The notes beneath the pieces are model-generated. The model had not been told where the DNA came from, searched no databases, and saw nothing but the letters and a program-made list of their open reading frames with translations. The position numbers were made by a program, and so were the translations under genes. Shown piece by piece: positions 8,956 through 17,370 of a stretch of DNA of 64,000 nt. Position 1 is the stretch's first letter; each line of letters begins with the position of its first letter. The stretch lies in assembly GCA_963849115.1 (NCBI GenBank), contig CAWKGK010000009.1, positions 1,054,001-1,118,000 of the forward strand, in the 5' to 3' direction. This DNA is from JACDAL01 sp963849115 (GTDB lineage Bacteria > Actinomycetota > CADDZG01 > WHSQ01).

Positions 8956-9123
8956 TAACCGAAAGTTCGTAGTAAGTCCTTGGAAGGGGCGGAGCTTGTC
9001 TCCGCCTCTTCTGCGTTACGTACAACAGCAACGAGGGCCAGCCCGACTCCGGCACTTGCTGATAACCGAATTTCGTAGAAAGTCCTTGGAAGGGGGGAGC
9101 TTGTCTCCGCCTCTTCTGCGTTT
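8911..9123 (+). repeat. 107-bp tandem duplication of the pilin 2 tail and hairpin
   Basis: The unit beginning ACGTACAACAGCAACGAGGG at 8911 recurs at 9018 with only a few differences. Each unit holds the pilin C-terminal codons, stop codon, spacer and the GGAGCTTGTCTCC hairpin. The second copy has no pilin body attached. It looks like a relic of an unequal recombination or of a lost pilin gene copy. Confidence 0.85.
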
Positions 9124-9169
9124 GCGACCCCCTCAAGCTTTCGTCGCCTAAGGTCGATCCATTCAACCA

Positions 9170-9610
9170 ATGGGCAACTTGAGAAACGAACGAGACCAGG
9201 GCTTCACCCTCATCGAGACGCTGGTCGTAATCGTGATCATCGCCATTCTGGCGGCCATCGCCATATCGGTCTTCCTCAAACAGCGCGAGAAGGCGTGGGG
9301 ATCTCAGGTGCGCTCCGCACTCAAGGGGGCGGCAACCGCCATAGAGTCGCACGGCACCGGGACAGGAGGCAATTACGGGGCCCTTGACGGTGCCGACTCT
9401 GCCGCGAACAACGCTGAATACGTGCTGCTAACAGCTAACGGCTACAAGAAGGCGAGCACGGTCGAGATCACCGTCGCGGCCCTGGGTGCCGGAACAGTCT
9501 ATTGCATCACCGCCACGCATTCGCTTCTCGATGCTTCCGACGAGTGGGAGACCGCGGTTTACAACAGCAGCGACGGCTCTCCCGCTCCCTCCGACGCCGA
9601 CAACTGTTAG
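9170..9610 (+). CDS. Type IV pilin-like protein (divergent)
   Basis: 146 residues. The leader MGNLRNERDQG is followed by FTLIETLVVIVIIAILAAIAISVF, so the Glu+5 position is kept while the leader differs from the two upstream pilins. A Cys pair is again present (VYC near residue 108 and a C-terminal NC). It may be a minor pilin or a second major pilin. No clear Shine-Dalgarno is visible upstream. Confidence 0.88.
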   Translation: MGNLRNERDQGFTLIETLVVIVIIAILAAIAISVFLKQREKAWGSQVRSALKGAATAIESHGTGTGGNYGALDGADSAANNAEYVLLTANGYKKASTVEITVAALGAGTVYCITATHSLLDASDEWETAVYNSSDGSPAPSDADNC

Positions 9611-9672
9611 CGGCGCTAAGCACTTAGGGCGATCTCCTTAACGAAACCCCTTCCTGGGTCGATCTTCCAGGT

Positions 9673-11601
9673 ATGGACCAACCTTCCACTCCGCGCGGCC
9701 CCCGCCGACGCCTCGCCCCGATTCCCTACGCGCTCCTGTTCGTGGCGTTGGTTGCGGCCGCATCGACGTTCGTGTGGAGAGACTTCCACAGCTCGGTGGC
9801 GGTGGCGGTCGACGCCATCGAGCGCGACGCCGGCCTCGTGGCAGAGCTTTCGACGCCGACCGACGGAACTATGGACAGCGGGCCCATTGCTGCATTCGCG
9901 CCCCGGCATCTCGAGCGCTTGGGTGGTCGGGTCGAGCTCGTGGACGCCTCCGGCCGCGTGCTCTACCAGGCCGGGCGCGCTCCCGACGGCCCCGCCCCGC
10001 CCTCATTGACGCAGGGGGCTCGCCTTTTCGACGCCCCCGATGGAGCGGCGTGGCTCGAGGTCACCGGCCCGTTGGGCGACGAGGCCGGCGCAGTGCTGAT
10101 AACGACTCCCTACGAAGACTTGCAGGACCGGGTGCTCGCCGAGGCGCGCGGGCGCTACGCGGGCTTCGGGACGGCCGCCCTGCTCGTGGTGCTGACCATG
10201 CTGCTGGTCGTCGAGTTCTTTCTTCGACGCTCGAGCCGCCTACAGCAGCTCGTGACCCAGAATCGTCACTGGGCGCTGCACGACGAGCTTACGGGCTTGC
10301 CCAACCGGGCCCTGTTCCGGGACCGGGCGCTGCAGTCGCTGGGACAAGCCCGCCGCAACGCTTCCGGGATCGCGATGATGATCATGGACCTCGACCGCTT
10401 CAAGGAGGTTAACGACAGCCTCGGCCATCATCACGGGGACCTGCTTCTGAAAGAGGTCTCGCAGCGACTCACCTCGGCGCTGCGAGAGGTCGACACGGTT
10501 GCCCGCTTCGGCGGCGACGAGTTCGCGGTGCTACTTACCGACGCCGACGACGACGCTGCGATACACAAGGTCGTCGCCAAGATCCTGGAAGCCGTGCGGC
10601 GCCCGCTTGTTCTCGACGGCTTCACGATCAGCATCGATGCGAGCATCGGAATAGCCGTGTCGCCCCGCCACGGGAACGATTTCGAGACGCTGATGAAGCG
10701 CGCCGATGTGGCTATGTATCAAGCCAAGGCGGTAGGTGGCGGGTTTGAGATATACACGGCTACGCGGGACCAGAACTCCGCCGGCAAGCTGACGCTCACG
10801 CACGACCTCCGCTCGGCCATCGACCTGGGCCAGCTTGTACTCCACTACCAACCGCAGCTGAACCTCCCCGGCCGCGGCGTGGAAATGGTTGAAGCTCTGG
10901 TCCGCTGGCAGCATCCCGGGCGCGGACTGCTCTCGCCCCAGGAATTCATTCCTCTAGCGGAGAAGTCGGGGTTGATCCGCGATCTGTCTCGCTGGGTGCT
11001 CGAGAACGCGCTGCGCCAGAACGGGATGTGGCGATCCCAGGGCCTCGATGTGGGCGTGGCCGTAAACGTCTCGGCGCGCGACCTCGTCGACCCCTCGTTC
11101 GCAGACGAGATCCAGCAACTGCTGCGCCGCTTCTCGGTTCCTCCACATGCTCTTGAGCTCGAGATAACCGAAAGCGCGCTGATGTCGGACCCCGAGCGCG
11201 CGATCGCAATCCTGAACCAGCTTCGGTCGTTGGGAGTCAAGCTCACGGTTGACGACTTCGGCACCGGTTACTCGTCGCTCGCCTATTTGCAGCGCCTGCC
11301 CGTGACCGGAGTCAAGATCGACAAGAGCTTCGTCAGCGGCGTGCGCCGCGACGACGCCGGATTCGTCATCGTGCGCTCGACCATCGAGATCGCCCGGGTG
11401 CTGGGGCTTCGAACCGTGGCAGAGGGCGTCGAAAACGAGGCGCTGTGGAAAACACTGGCGGATCTGGGCTGCGACGCCGCCCAGGGCCACTGGGTCGCAC
11501 ATCCCATCGTCGGAGAGCAGATCCCATGGCTGCTATCGGTGCTGCGGGCCCCTGCACGGGGCGAAGACGAGCTCGAGCAGCTCCTCCTGGGCCCCGACTG
11601 A
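9673..11601 (+). CDS. Membrane GGDEF-EAL protein
   Basis: 642 residues. A transmembrane helix near residues 17-34, an extracytoplasmic region of about 130 residues, and a second helix near 171-191 precede a GGDEF domain and an EAL domain. The cyclase signature ARFGGDEF (about residue 280) is intact with an RxxD inhibitory site five residues before it (REVD). The phosphodiesterase domain retains EALVRW, EITES, DDFGTGYSSL and KIDKSF, so both activities are possible. It would make or degrade c-di-GMP at the membrane, next to the riboswitch-controlled pilins. The net direction cannot be decided from sequence. Confidence 0.95.
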   Translation: MDQPSTPRGPRRRLAPIPYALLFVALVAAASTFVWRDFHSSVAVAVDAIERDAGLVAELSTPTDGTMDSGPIAAFAPRHLERLGGRVELVDASGRVLYQAGRAPDGPAPPSLTQGARLFDAPDGAAWLEVTGPLGDEAGAVLITTPYEDLQDRVLAEARGRYAGFGTAALLVVLTMLLVVEFFLRRSSRLQQLVTQNRHWALHDELTGLPNRALFRDRALQSLGQARRNASGIAMMIMDLDRFKEVNDSLGHHHGDLLLKEVSQRLTSALREVDTVARFGGDEFAVLLTDADDDAAIHKVVAKILEAVRRPLVLDGFTISIDASIGIAVSPRHGNDFETLMKRADVAMYQAKAVGGGFEIYTATRDQNSAGKLTLTHDLRSAIDLGQLVLHYQPQLNLPGRGVEMVEALVRWQHPGRGLLSPQEFIPLAEKSGLIRDLSRWVLENALRQNGMWRSQGLDVGVAVNVSARDLVDPSFADEIQQLLRRFSVPPHALELEITESALMSDPERAIAILNQLRSLGVKLTVDDFGTGYSSLAYLQRLPVTGVKIDKSFVSGVRRDDAGFVIVRSTIEIARVLGLRTVAEGVENEALWKTLADLGCDAAQGHWVAHPIVGEQIPWLLSVLRAPARGEDELEQLLLGPD

Positions 11602-11793
11602 CCCTCGGTCCCGCCCGGCCTCTCATGCTCCGCTTTGCCCTCCAATTCAGCCTGGGGGCTTTGCTCAAGTTACGTAGTGGCGTTGCCGATGACCCTCCTG
11701 TCCGCTGTTGTGCGGGCTGTTGCGCCTTGGCGGCGCAAGAGCAAGTTGCTCGCCCACAGTGCTCGCGAGCTCAAGCTTGAAAGGCGAGGTCGT

Positions 11794-11997
11794 ATGCCCG
11801 AAATAGACATGGCAGATCCGCTTCTCACTGTCAGTGAGGTAGCCGACAGAATGCGCGTGTCGAACATGACGGTCTACCGGCTGATCAAGTCCGGTCAGCT
11901 GGCGGCCATCCGCGTGGGAAAGAACTACAGGCTTCGCGGCCACGACGTCGAGCGCTATCTCGCCGACAGAGCCGTTCACATAAGGGCGGGTGAGTGA
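11794..11997 (+). CDS. Excisionase-family (HTH_17) DNA-binding protein
   Basis: 67 residues with ATG at 11794. The sequence LLTVSEVADRMRVSNMTVYRLIKSGQLAAIRVGKNYRLRGHDVERYLAD is the standard MerR-like helix-turn-helix of the excisionase/BldC type. In actinobacteria BldC-like proteins are regulators instead of recombination factors. The stop codon overlaps the pilM start (TGATG), so the two are cotranslated, which suggests local control of pilus assembly genes. Confidence 0.85.
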   Translation: MPEIDMADPLLTVSEVADRMRVSNMTVYRLIKSGQLAAIRVGKNYRLRGHDVERYLADRAVHIRAGE

Positions 11998-13058
11998 TGG
12001 GGTTCGGAGGTACGTCCATAGTCGGGCTCGACATCGGCACCAGCGCGGTGCGAGCCGCAGTTGTGACCGGGGGCGGTGGCTCGGCCTCTCTGCAGAGCTT
12101 CGGGCAGGTGCCTCTTCCCGTCGGAGCGGTTTCGGATGGTGAGATCCAGGACGCCGGCCCCGTATCCGAGGCCGTCGCCGAGCTGTGGAAGCGAGTCAAG
12201 ATCAGGTCCAAGAAGGTCGTGATCGGCATCGCCAACCAGCGCGTGGTCGTGCGCCAGGTGGACCTTCCTTTCCAAGAGGAGAAAGAGTTCCGCGCCGCGC
12301 TGCGCTTCCAGGTGTCCGACTTCATACCGATGCCGGTGGAAACCGCGGAGATCGATTTCCAGATCCTCGACGACTACGTCTCCGAGACAGGCGAGCACAT
12401 GATGCGTGTGCTGCTTGTGGCGGCAGCCACCGACATGGTCGAGAGCTTCATCTCAGCCGCGTCGGCCGGCGGTGTCGAGCCGGTCGGCATCGACCTCGCC
12501 GCCTTCGCAGTGGCGCGTGCGGTAAGCGCCGCAGCGCGCGGCGACGCCGGTCTGGCGGGGGCCGAAGCCGTCGTCGACATCGGCGCCGGGGTGACCAACA
12601 TCATGGTCCACGACAACGGCGAACCACGCTTCGTGCGCATTCTCTTGACCGGCGGCGACGACGCAACGCGCGCGCTCGCCGAAGAGCTCGACTTGCCGCT
12701 CGAAGAGGCCGAGGCGACCAAGCTCGACCTGGGCCGCGGCGTGGGAGGTCCCAAGGCGCAGCAGGCGTTGAGCGCACGCGTCGACGAGTTGGTGGAGGAA
12801 ATCCGAAGCTCGCTCGAGTACTACCTGTCGCAGCCCGAGAGCCAGCCCTTCTCCTCCCTGATGATCACCGGAGGGGGATCGCTCACACCGGGACTCAGCG
12901 AGGGCCTGGAACGCAGCATGAGCCTTCCCGTGCGGCGGAGTGCTCCGCTGGCCGACATGAACATCTCTAAGTCCGGGCTGACCGAAGAACAGGTCGCCCA
13001 GGTTGAGCCCGTCGCCGCAGTGGCGCTGGGCCTGGCGATGGGAGCCTCGAAGCGATGA
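11997..13058 (+). CDS. pilM: Type IV pilus actin-like protein PilM
   Basis: 353 residues from ATG 11997 (a GTG immediately upstream at 11994 is in frame). The actin-fold phosphate motifs are visible: GLDIGTSAVRAAVV at the N-terminus, VVDIGAGVTNIMVHD in the middle, and MITGGGSLTPGL near the end. PilM is a cytoplasmic ATP-binding ring component that binds the N-terminus of PilN. It overlaps pilN by 4 bases (ATGA). Confidence 0.92.
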   Translation: MGFGGTSIVGLDIGTSAVRAAVVTGGGGSASLQSFGQVPLPVGAVSDGEIQDAGPVSEAVAELWKRVKIRSKKVVIGIANQRVVVRQVDLPFQEEKEFRAALRFQVSDFIPMPVETAEIDFQILDDYVSETGEHMMRVLLVAAATDMVESFISAASAGGVEPVGIDLAAFAVARAVSAAARGDAGLAGAEAVVDIGAGVTNIMVHDNGEPRFVRILLTGGDDATRALAEELDLPLEEAEATKLDLGRGVGGPKAQQALSARVDELVEEIRSSLEYYLSQPESQPFSSLMITGGGSLTPGLSEGLERSMSLPVRRSAPLADMNISKSGLTEEQVAQVEPVAAVALGLAMGASKR

Positions 13059-13712
13059 TGCGCAGAATCGACTTGATGCCGGCGTCCTACGCCGAACGCC
13101 GGAAGCAACGGCGCGCAGTGGGGATGGTGGCCGTGGCGGGCCTTGTGATCGTGGTGGTACTGCTCGCCTGGTGGGTCTTCCTGGGCACTCAGATATCCGC
13201 CGAGGAGGAGCGACTGGCCGAGGTCCAGGCGAGCAACGCGGAGTTGCAAGCGCAGATCGACGAGCTCGCCCGCTTCGCCCGCCTCGAGCAGGAGGTGCAG
13301 CAGCGCCAGGCCGCTCTGCAGGCCGCCATGACAGGTGACGTCGACTGGCCTGCGGTCCTCACCGAGATAGCCATGGTCGTTCCCGGAGAGGTGTGGCTGA
13401 CGGGGCTTCAGGGCTCGGCCGTGACCCCCGACGGCACTCTGGTCGGGACGGAGGACGCCGAGATCGACGTCGCTAAGGCTGAGTCGTTCGGCCGGGTGCA
13501 GTTCCAGGGCACCTCGTTATCGATGCCGGGCATCGGTAAGTGGATGATCCGCCTCGGCAGCGTCAAGGACTTCCAGGCGGTGTGGCTGACCACAGCCACC
13601 GAGACAGCCGGCGCAGATCGAACAGGGCATTCCTGCAAGCTTCGATTTCGACAGCACGATTGAGTTCAACGAGAAGGCCGCGAGCCTTCGCTTCCAGGAG
13701 GAGCGGCCATGA
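13055..13712 (+). CDS. pilN: PilN-like pilus assembly protein, frameshifted as given
   Basis: The N-terminal motif MMRRIDLMPASYAERR (PilM-binding INLLP-like element), one membrane helix (residues 24-45) and a coiled coil identify PilN. As given, the frame ends at 13663 after a nonsense basic tail. A one-base shift near 13607-13613 instead continues through AQIEQGIPASFDFDSTIEF to a TGA at 13710-13712, which overlaps the pilO ATG by the usual ATGA. The intact reading is therefore about 218 residues. Either a sequencing error or a fresh mutation is possible; the preserved overlap favours an error. Confidence 0.85.
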
Positions 13713-14317
13713 CCGGCAGGACCAAGATGATCTTGTCGGTGCTGGGCGTGGTAGCCGTAGGCGTTGCCACTTTCTTCCTCGCCGTCAAGCCACGGCAGGA
13801 CGAGCTGGGGAGAGTGCGCGACAACGTCGCCAAGGAGCAGGACCGTACGCAGTCGCTGGAGGCCGAACTCGCGCACCGGCAGCAGCTTCAGGAGAACGCG
13901 CCTCAGCTCGAGGCGCAGATAGCCAAGTATCGCGAGCTCGTTCCCGAGGACGACCAGGTAGCCAACTTCATCTTCCAGGTGCAGGAGGCCGCCAACGAGT
14001 CCGGCGTCGGCTTCGTGGAGATCACTCCAGACCTGCCCACGCCGCCCGTAGAGGGCGCCCAGGTCGCCGAGGTCAAGTCGATCATCGGCGCTCGTGGTGG
14101 CTACTTCGCAGTGCAGGACTTCTTCCGCAGGCTCTACGGCCTCGACCGCGCCGTCCGCATCGACGAAGTGACTATGGATGCCGAAGAGGACCAGACAACG
14201 CAGGAGACGCTGGTGAAGCTCGGGGCCACTGCCCGCATCTTCTTCGAGCTGCCCGTAGGGGCCACCGCGCCCGCAACGACCGAAACCACGACCCCGGCTC
14301 CCGAGCCGAGTTCCTAA
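13709..14317 (+). CDS. pilO: Type IV pilus assembly protein PilO
   Basis: 202 residues: one N-terminal membrane helix (MILSVLGVVAVGVATFFLAV), a coiled coil (VRDNVAKEQDRTQSLEAELAHRQQL), then a ferredoxin-like periplasmic domain ending in a Thr/Pro-rich tail. PilO dimerises with PilN in the alignment subcomplex. Gene order M-N-O is the canonical one. Confidence 0.88.
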   Translation: MTGRTKMILSVLGVVAVGVATFFLAVKPRQDELGRVRDNVAKEQDRTQSLEAELAHRQQLQENAPQLEAQIAKYRELVPEDDQVANFIFQVQEAANESGVGFVEITPDLPTPPVEGAQVAEVKSIIGARGGYFAVQDFFRRLYGLDRAVRIDEVTMDAEEDQTTQETLVKLGATARIFFELPVGATAPATTETTTPAPEPSS

Positions 14318-14333
14318 GCGAGGGCTGAGAGAC

Positions 14334-14990
14334 ATGGCTGCTACAGAGGAGACGGTAGAGACAAAGAAGGGCGTCAACCCCGCCCAGGTCGCCATGCTCA
14401 TTGGCGGTCTGATCGTGGTCCTGGCGCTGGTGTGGTTCTTCGTCCTTAGACCCGGCGACGAGCCGGTCGAGCCACAGAGCTCGCCCACCCCGGCGAGCAC
14501 GGATGACGCCGCCGCGACGGCGCAGAATGAAGGCGACGACGAGGCGGCCGCTCAGAAGGACGGCAAGAAGAAGGAGCCGGTCGAGACGTTCGAGTTGTTC
14601 GCATCGAAAGACCCCTTCGAGCCCCTGATCGACGCCACCCCCGCCACCGCCGGCAGCACTACGCCGGGTACCACCACGCCCCCGGCCACGATCGACCCGG
14701 GCACGACCGACCCGGGGACTACGGACCCCGGCACCACGGACCCCGGCACCACGGACCCCGGCACCGGCGGCCAGGCCGTCGGCGGCCATACGGTGAGGCT
14801 GGTGGATGTATTCAGTCAGGACGGCTCGCCGCGAGCCCAGGTCTCCGTGGACGGCTCGGTCTACACAGTCGCCGAGGGCGAGACCTTCGCCGAAAACTTC
14901 CAGCTGACCTCCGTCTCCGGCACCTGCGCCACGATGCTGTTCGGCGACGACCAGTTCACGCTTTGCGAGGGAGAAGAAATCCTCAAGTAG
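14334..14990 (+). CDS. PilP-like membrane-anchored pilus protein
   Basis: 218 residues: a membrane helix at 21-41, an acidic linker, then a Thr/Pro/Gly/Asp linker made of repeated TDPGT units (DNA repeats of GGCACCACGGACCCC near 14700-14765), and a C-terminal beta domain (HTVRLVDVFSQDG, then QVSVDGSVYTVAEGE). The segment FASKDPFEPL resembles the PilP region that contacts PilN/PilO. There is no lipobox, so it is anchored by its helix. The position after pilO supports a PilP role in a cell without an outer membrane. Confidence 0.7.
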   Translation: MAATEETVETKKGVNPAQVAMLIGGLIVVLALVWFFVLRPGDEPVEPQSSPTPASTDDAAATAQNEGDDEAAAQKDGKKKEPVETFELFASKDPFEPLIDATPATAGSTTPGTTTPPATIDPGTTDPGTTDPGTTDPGTTDPGTGGQAVGGHTVRLVDVFSQDGSPRAQVSVDGSVYTVAEGETFAENFQLTSVSGTCATMLFGDDQFTLCEGEEILK

Positions 14991-15009
14991 TCCCCCTGAG
15001 CCGGCCCTG

Positions 15010-15075
15010 CGGTGGCTGAAGTGCGACGGTCTACCGCCAACCACCCAAAACGGTGGCTGGCGTGCGACCGTCTAC
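15010..15075 (+). repeat. Left 66-bp inverted repeat of the DUF559 unit
   Basis: Contains two direct half-units beginning CGGTGGCTGAAGTGCGACGG and CGGTGGCTGGCGTGCGACCG, separated by TACCGCCAACCACCC. By my count 60 of 66 positions match the reverse complement of 16097-16162. Confidence 0.9.
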
Positions 15076-15091
15076 GGCTAGCCTCCTCGCT

Positions 15092-16024
15092 TCACAACGT
15101 GATTCCCAGCGCTCGCGCTATCGACATCACCGTTTCGCGCGGACGCATGTGGAGGTCCTCCCAGGTTACGTAGATCACGACCCAGCCACACTCCGTCAAT
15201 CGATTAGTACGGGACAGATCCCGCTGCCATTGCCCTTCGTGGTACGACCTGCCCAATGCCTCAACTCCCACCTTCAAGCCCGGCCAAGCGAAGTCGACGC
15301 GGGCGACGAAGCGCCCTCCGTTCCGGACCTCATACTGGGCGACCGGCTGGGGAAGACCCGACTCCTCCAAGAGATGTCGCAGTCTGGTCTCGAGGATGCT
15401 CTCGGAGAAGGCCCCGCCGTTCATGTAGCGGGGCAGCAGCCTTTGCAATGCGGCGGCGCCATGCCTTCCTGTTCCCCGCCTCATCTGAACGTACGAATGC
15501 AGGCGGTGGGGGGTGGTGAGCGATCGCCGGAACGCTTCGTCGAGAAGTTCCTCAAGGCGCGGGGCCAACTCTCGATCCGCCATGTCCATCAAGGTCCGCT
15601 CGATGGAGGTCATCGGGATCCCATCTCTGAGCTCCACCTCTCCCGTCTCCCAAGGCCGAACGACGTGGACGACGACGTCTCCGAATCGTAGGTTTCGGCT
15701 ACCCGAGATCTCGATGGGTCGACTGCGGACATTGGCGAATCGACGCAGCGCACAGGCGGTCTCATGCGACACGGCCGCGTCGGGGCCTCCCCAGCTGGTG
15801 GCGGCCATTGCCTGCTGCTGAAGAGAAGGTGAGGCGGCGGCCACCGAGTAGGTAGACGGAAGGAGCCGGAGCCATTTGCTGCTCTTGAGCATCCGTTCGA
15901 CCTGGCGCGAGGTCATTCCGGCTGCTAGAGCCTGCTCGCGCGTGATGACTCCGAATTGGCGGCCTGCGATCTGCGAGCAGCGCCGCGCGATAAGCCTTCG
16001 TTGCGGGGCATCCATGGACAGCAT
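15092..16024 (-). CDS. AbiEi-type HTH / DUF559 endonuclease-fold protein
   Basis: 310 residues. The N-terminal 60 or so residues are an AbiEi-like winged helix (FGVITREQALAAGMTSRQVERMLKSS). The C-terminal 110 residues match the DUF559/Vsr-like PD-(D/E)XK fold: ESILETRLRHLL, then RVDFAWPGLKVGVEALG, then GWVVIYVTWEDL. The usual E-V-D-G active-site strand reads E-A-L-G here, so catalysis is uncertain. Proteins of this type are numerous in actinobacteria and are loosely grouped with type IV toxin-antitoxin antitoxins, though no partner toxin lies beside it. It is the only gene inside a pair of 66-bp inverted repeats and is transcribed against its neighbours. Confidence 0.8.
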   Translation of the reverse strand: MLSMDAPQRRLIARRCSQIAGRQFGVITREQALAAGMTSRQVERMLKSSKWLRLLPSTYSVAAASPSLQQQAMAATSWGGPDAAVSHETACALRRFANVRSRPIEISGSRNLRFGDVVVHVVRPWETGEVELRDGIPMTSIERTLMDMADRELAPRLEELLDEAFRRSLTTPHRLHSYVQMRRGTGRHGAAALQRLLPRYMNGGAFSESILETRLRHLLEESGLPQPVAQYEVRNGGRFVARVDFAWPGLKVGVEALGRSYHEGQWQRDLSRTNRLTECGWVVIYVTWEDLHMRPRETVMSIARALGITL

Positions 16025-16096
16025 TTCAGCAGGTGTTTGGGCCCCGGGATGTGGTGCAGAGCACAGTTTGCGGGAACTATCACGAGGTGGTTGTGG

Positions 16097-16162
16097 GTAG
16101 ACCGTCGCACGTCAGCCACCGATTCGGGTGGTTGGCGGTAGACCGTCGCATGTCAGCCACCG
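16097..16162 (-). repeat. Right 66-bp inverted repeat of the DUF559 unit
   Basis: Inverted counterpart of 15010-15075, with half-units reading TAGACCGTCGCACGTCAGCC and TAGACCGTCGCATGTCAGCC on the + strand. It ends 55 bases before the aroC start. Confidence 0.9.
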
Positions 16163-16217
16163 TAGGGCCGGGACCGGGGGGCTGGCGAGGCCCGGGCGGG
16201 GGTGGGAGGATTAGAGA

Positions 16218-17370
16218 GTGACCAGGCTCCGATACCTCACCGCCGGTGAGTCGCACGGCCCGGCCCTCGTGGCGATCCTCGAGGGCCTGCCGGCCGGCGT
16301 GCCCGTCTCGCTCAAGGCAGTCGCCGACGAGCTCGCCCGGCGCCGCCACGGCTACGGCCGGGGGCCGCGCATGAAGTTCGAAAAGGACCGCCTCGAGTTG
16401 CTCTCGGGGGTCCGCAGCGGGCTCACGCTCGGCAGCCCCCTGTCCTTCGTCATCCACAACAGCGAGTGGGACAAGTGGTCGCGCATCATGCCGCTCGAGG
16501 GAGAGGCCTCGGGAAGGCCTCTGACGCGCCCCCGGCCCGGCCACGCCGACCTCCCCGGGATGCTCAAGTACGGCTTCTCGGACGCCCGCAACGTGCTCGA
16601 GCGGGCAAGCGCCCGGGAGACCGCGGCGAGGGTGGCGATCGGCGCCGTGGCCAAGGCGCTGCTTAGCCAGATCGGCACCTCGGTGATCTCACACGTCGTG
16701 AGCATCGGGGGCGCGGCCACCGACGACTCGGCCCCCCGGCCCGGCCCCTCCGACCTCGAGGCGATCGATGCGTCACCGGTGCGCTGCTTCGACCCGGGCA
16801 CCTCCGAGCGCATGATCGAGGCCATAGAGGCGGCGGGGGCCGAGGGCGACTCCCTCGGCGGAGTCGTGGAGGTCATCGCCAACGGGGTCCCCACCGGCCT
16901 TGGGAGCCACGTCCACTGGGACCGCAAGCTCGACGGCCGCCTCGCCGGCGCGCTCATGGCGGTGCCCGCCATGAAGGGAGTCGAACTGGGCGACGGTTTC
17001 GACCTCGCTCGCCGGCGCGGCTCCCAGGCTCACGACGAGATAAACACCGATCTCACCCGCCGAAGCGACCGGGCGGGTGGGACCGAGGGCGGGATCTCTA
17101 TGGGTGGGACGCTGCGGATGAGGGTGGCGATGAAGCCGTTGTCGACGCTCAAGAAGAGGCTTGCGGACCGTGGACCTCGACAGCGGCGAGGCTGCCGAGG
17201 CGTTCCAGGAGAGAACCGATGTCTGCGCGGTGCCCGCCGCCGGGGTCGTGTGCGAAGCGGTAGTCGCCCTGGTGCTCGCCGACGCGGCCCTCGAGAGTTT
17301 CGGCGGCGACACCCTCGATGATTTCGTGAGCGCGCACCGTCTGCGCCTCGAGAGAACCGGTCCCCGGTGA
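16218..17370 (+). CDS. aroC: Chorismate synthase, frameshifted as given
   Basis: GTG start behind GGGAGG. AroC converts EPSP to chorismate with reduced FMN. Signatures seen: RYLTAGESHGPALVAILEGLPAG, RRRHGYGRGPRMKFEKD, RPGHADLPGMLKYG, ERASARETAARVAIGA and TEGGISMGG. The initial frame runs into an Arg-rich nonsense tail after KPLSTLKKRL and stops at 17321. From about 17160 the conserved C-terminus (RTVDLDSGEAAEAFQERTDVC, then PAAGVVCEAVVALVLADAALE) continues in the next frame to the TGA at 17368-17370, overlapping the next gene. One extra base near 17160 explains this; because AroC is normally essential, a sequence error is likely. Confidence 0.92.

Noticed and set aside
14680..14765. Short tandem GGCACCACGGACCCC units as a regulatory repeat
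   Set aside because: They stay in frame and encode the TDPGT linker of the PilP-like protein, so they are best explained as a coding low-complexity region.
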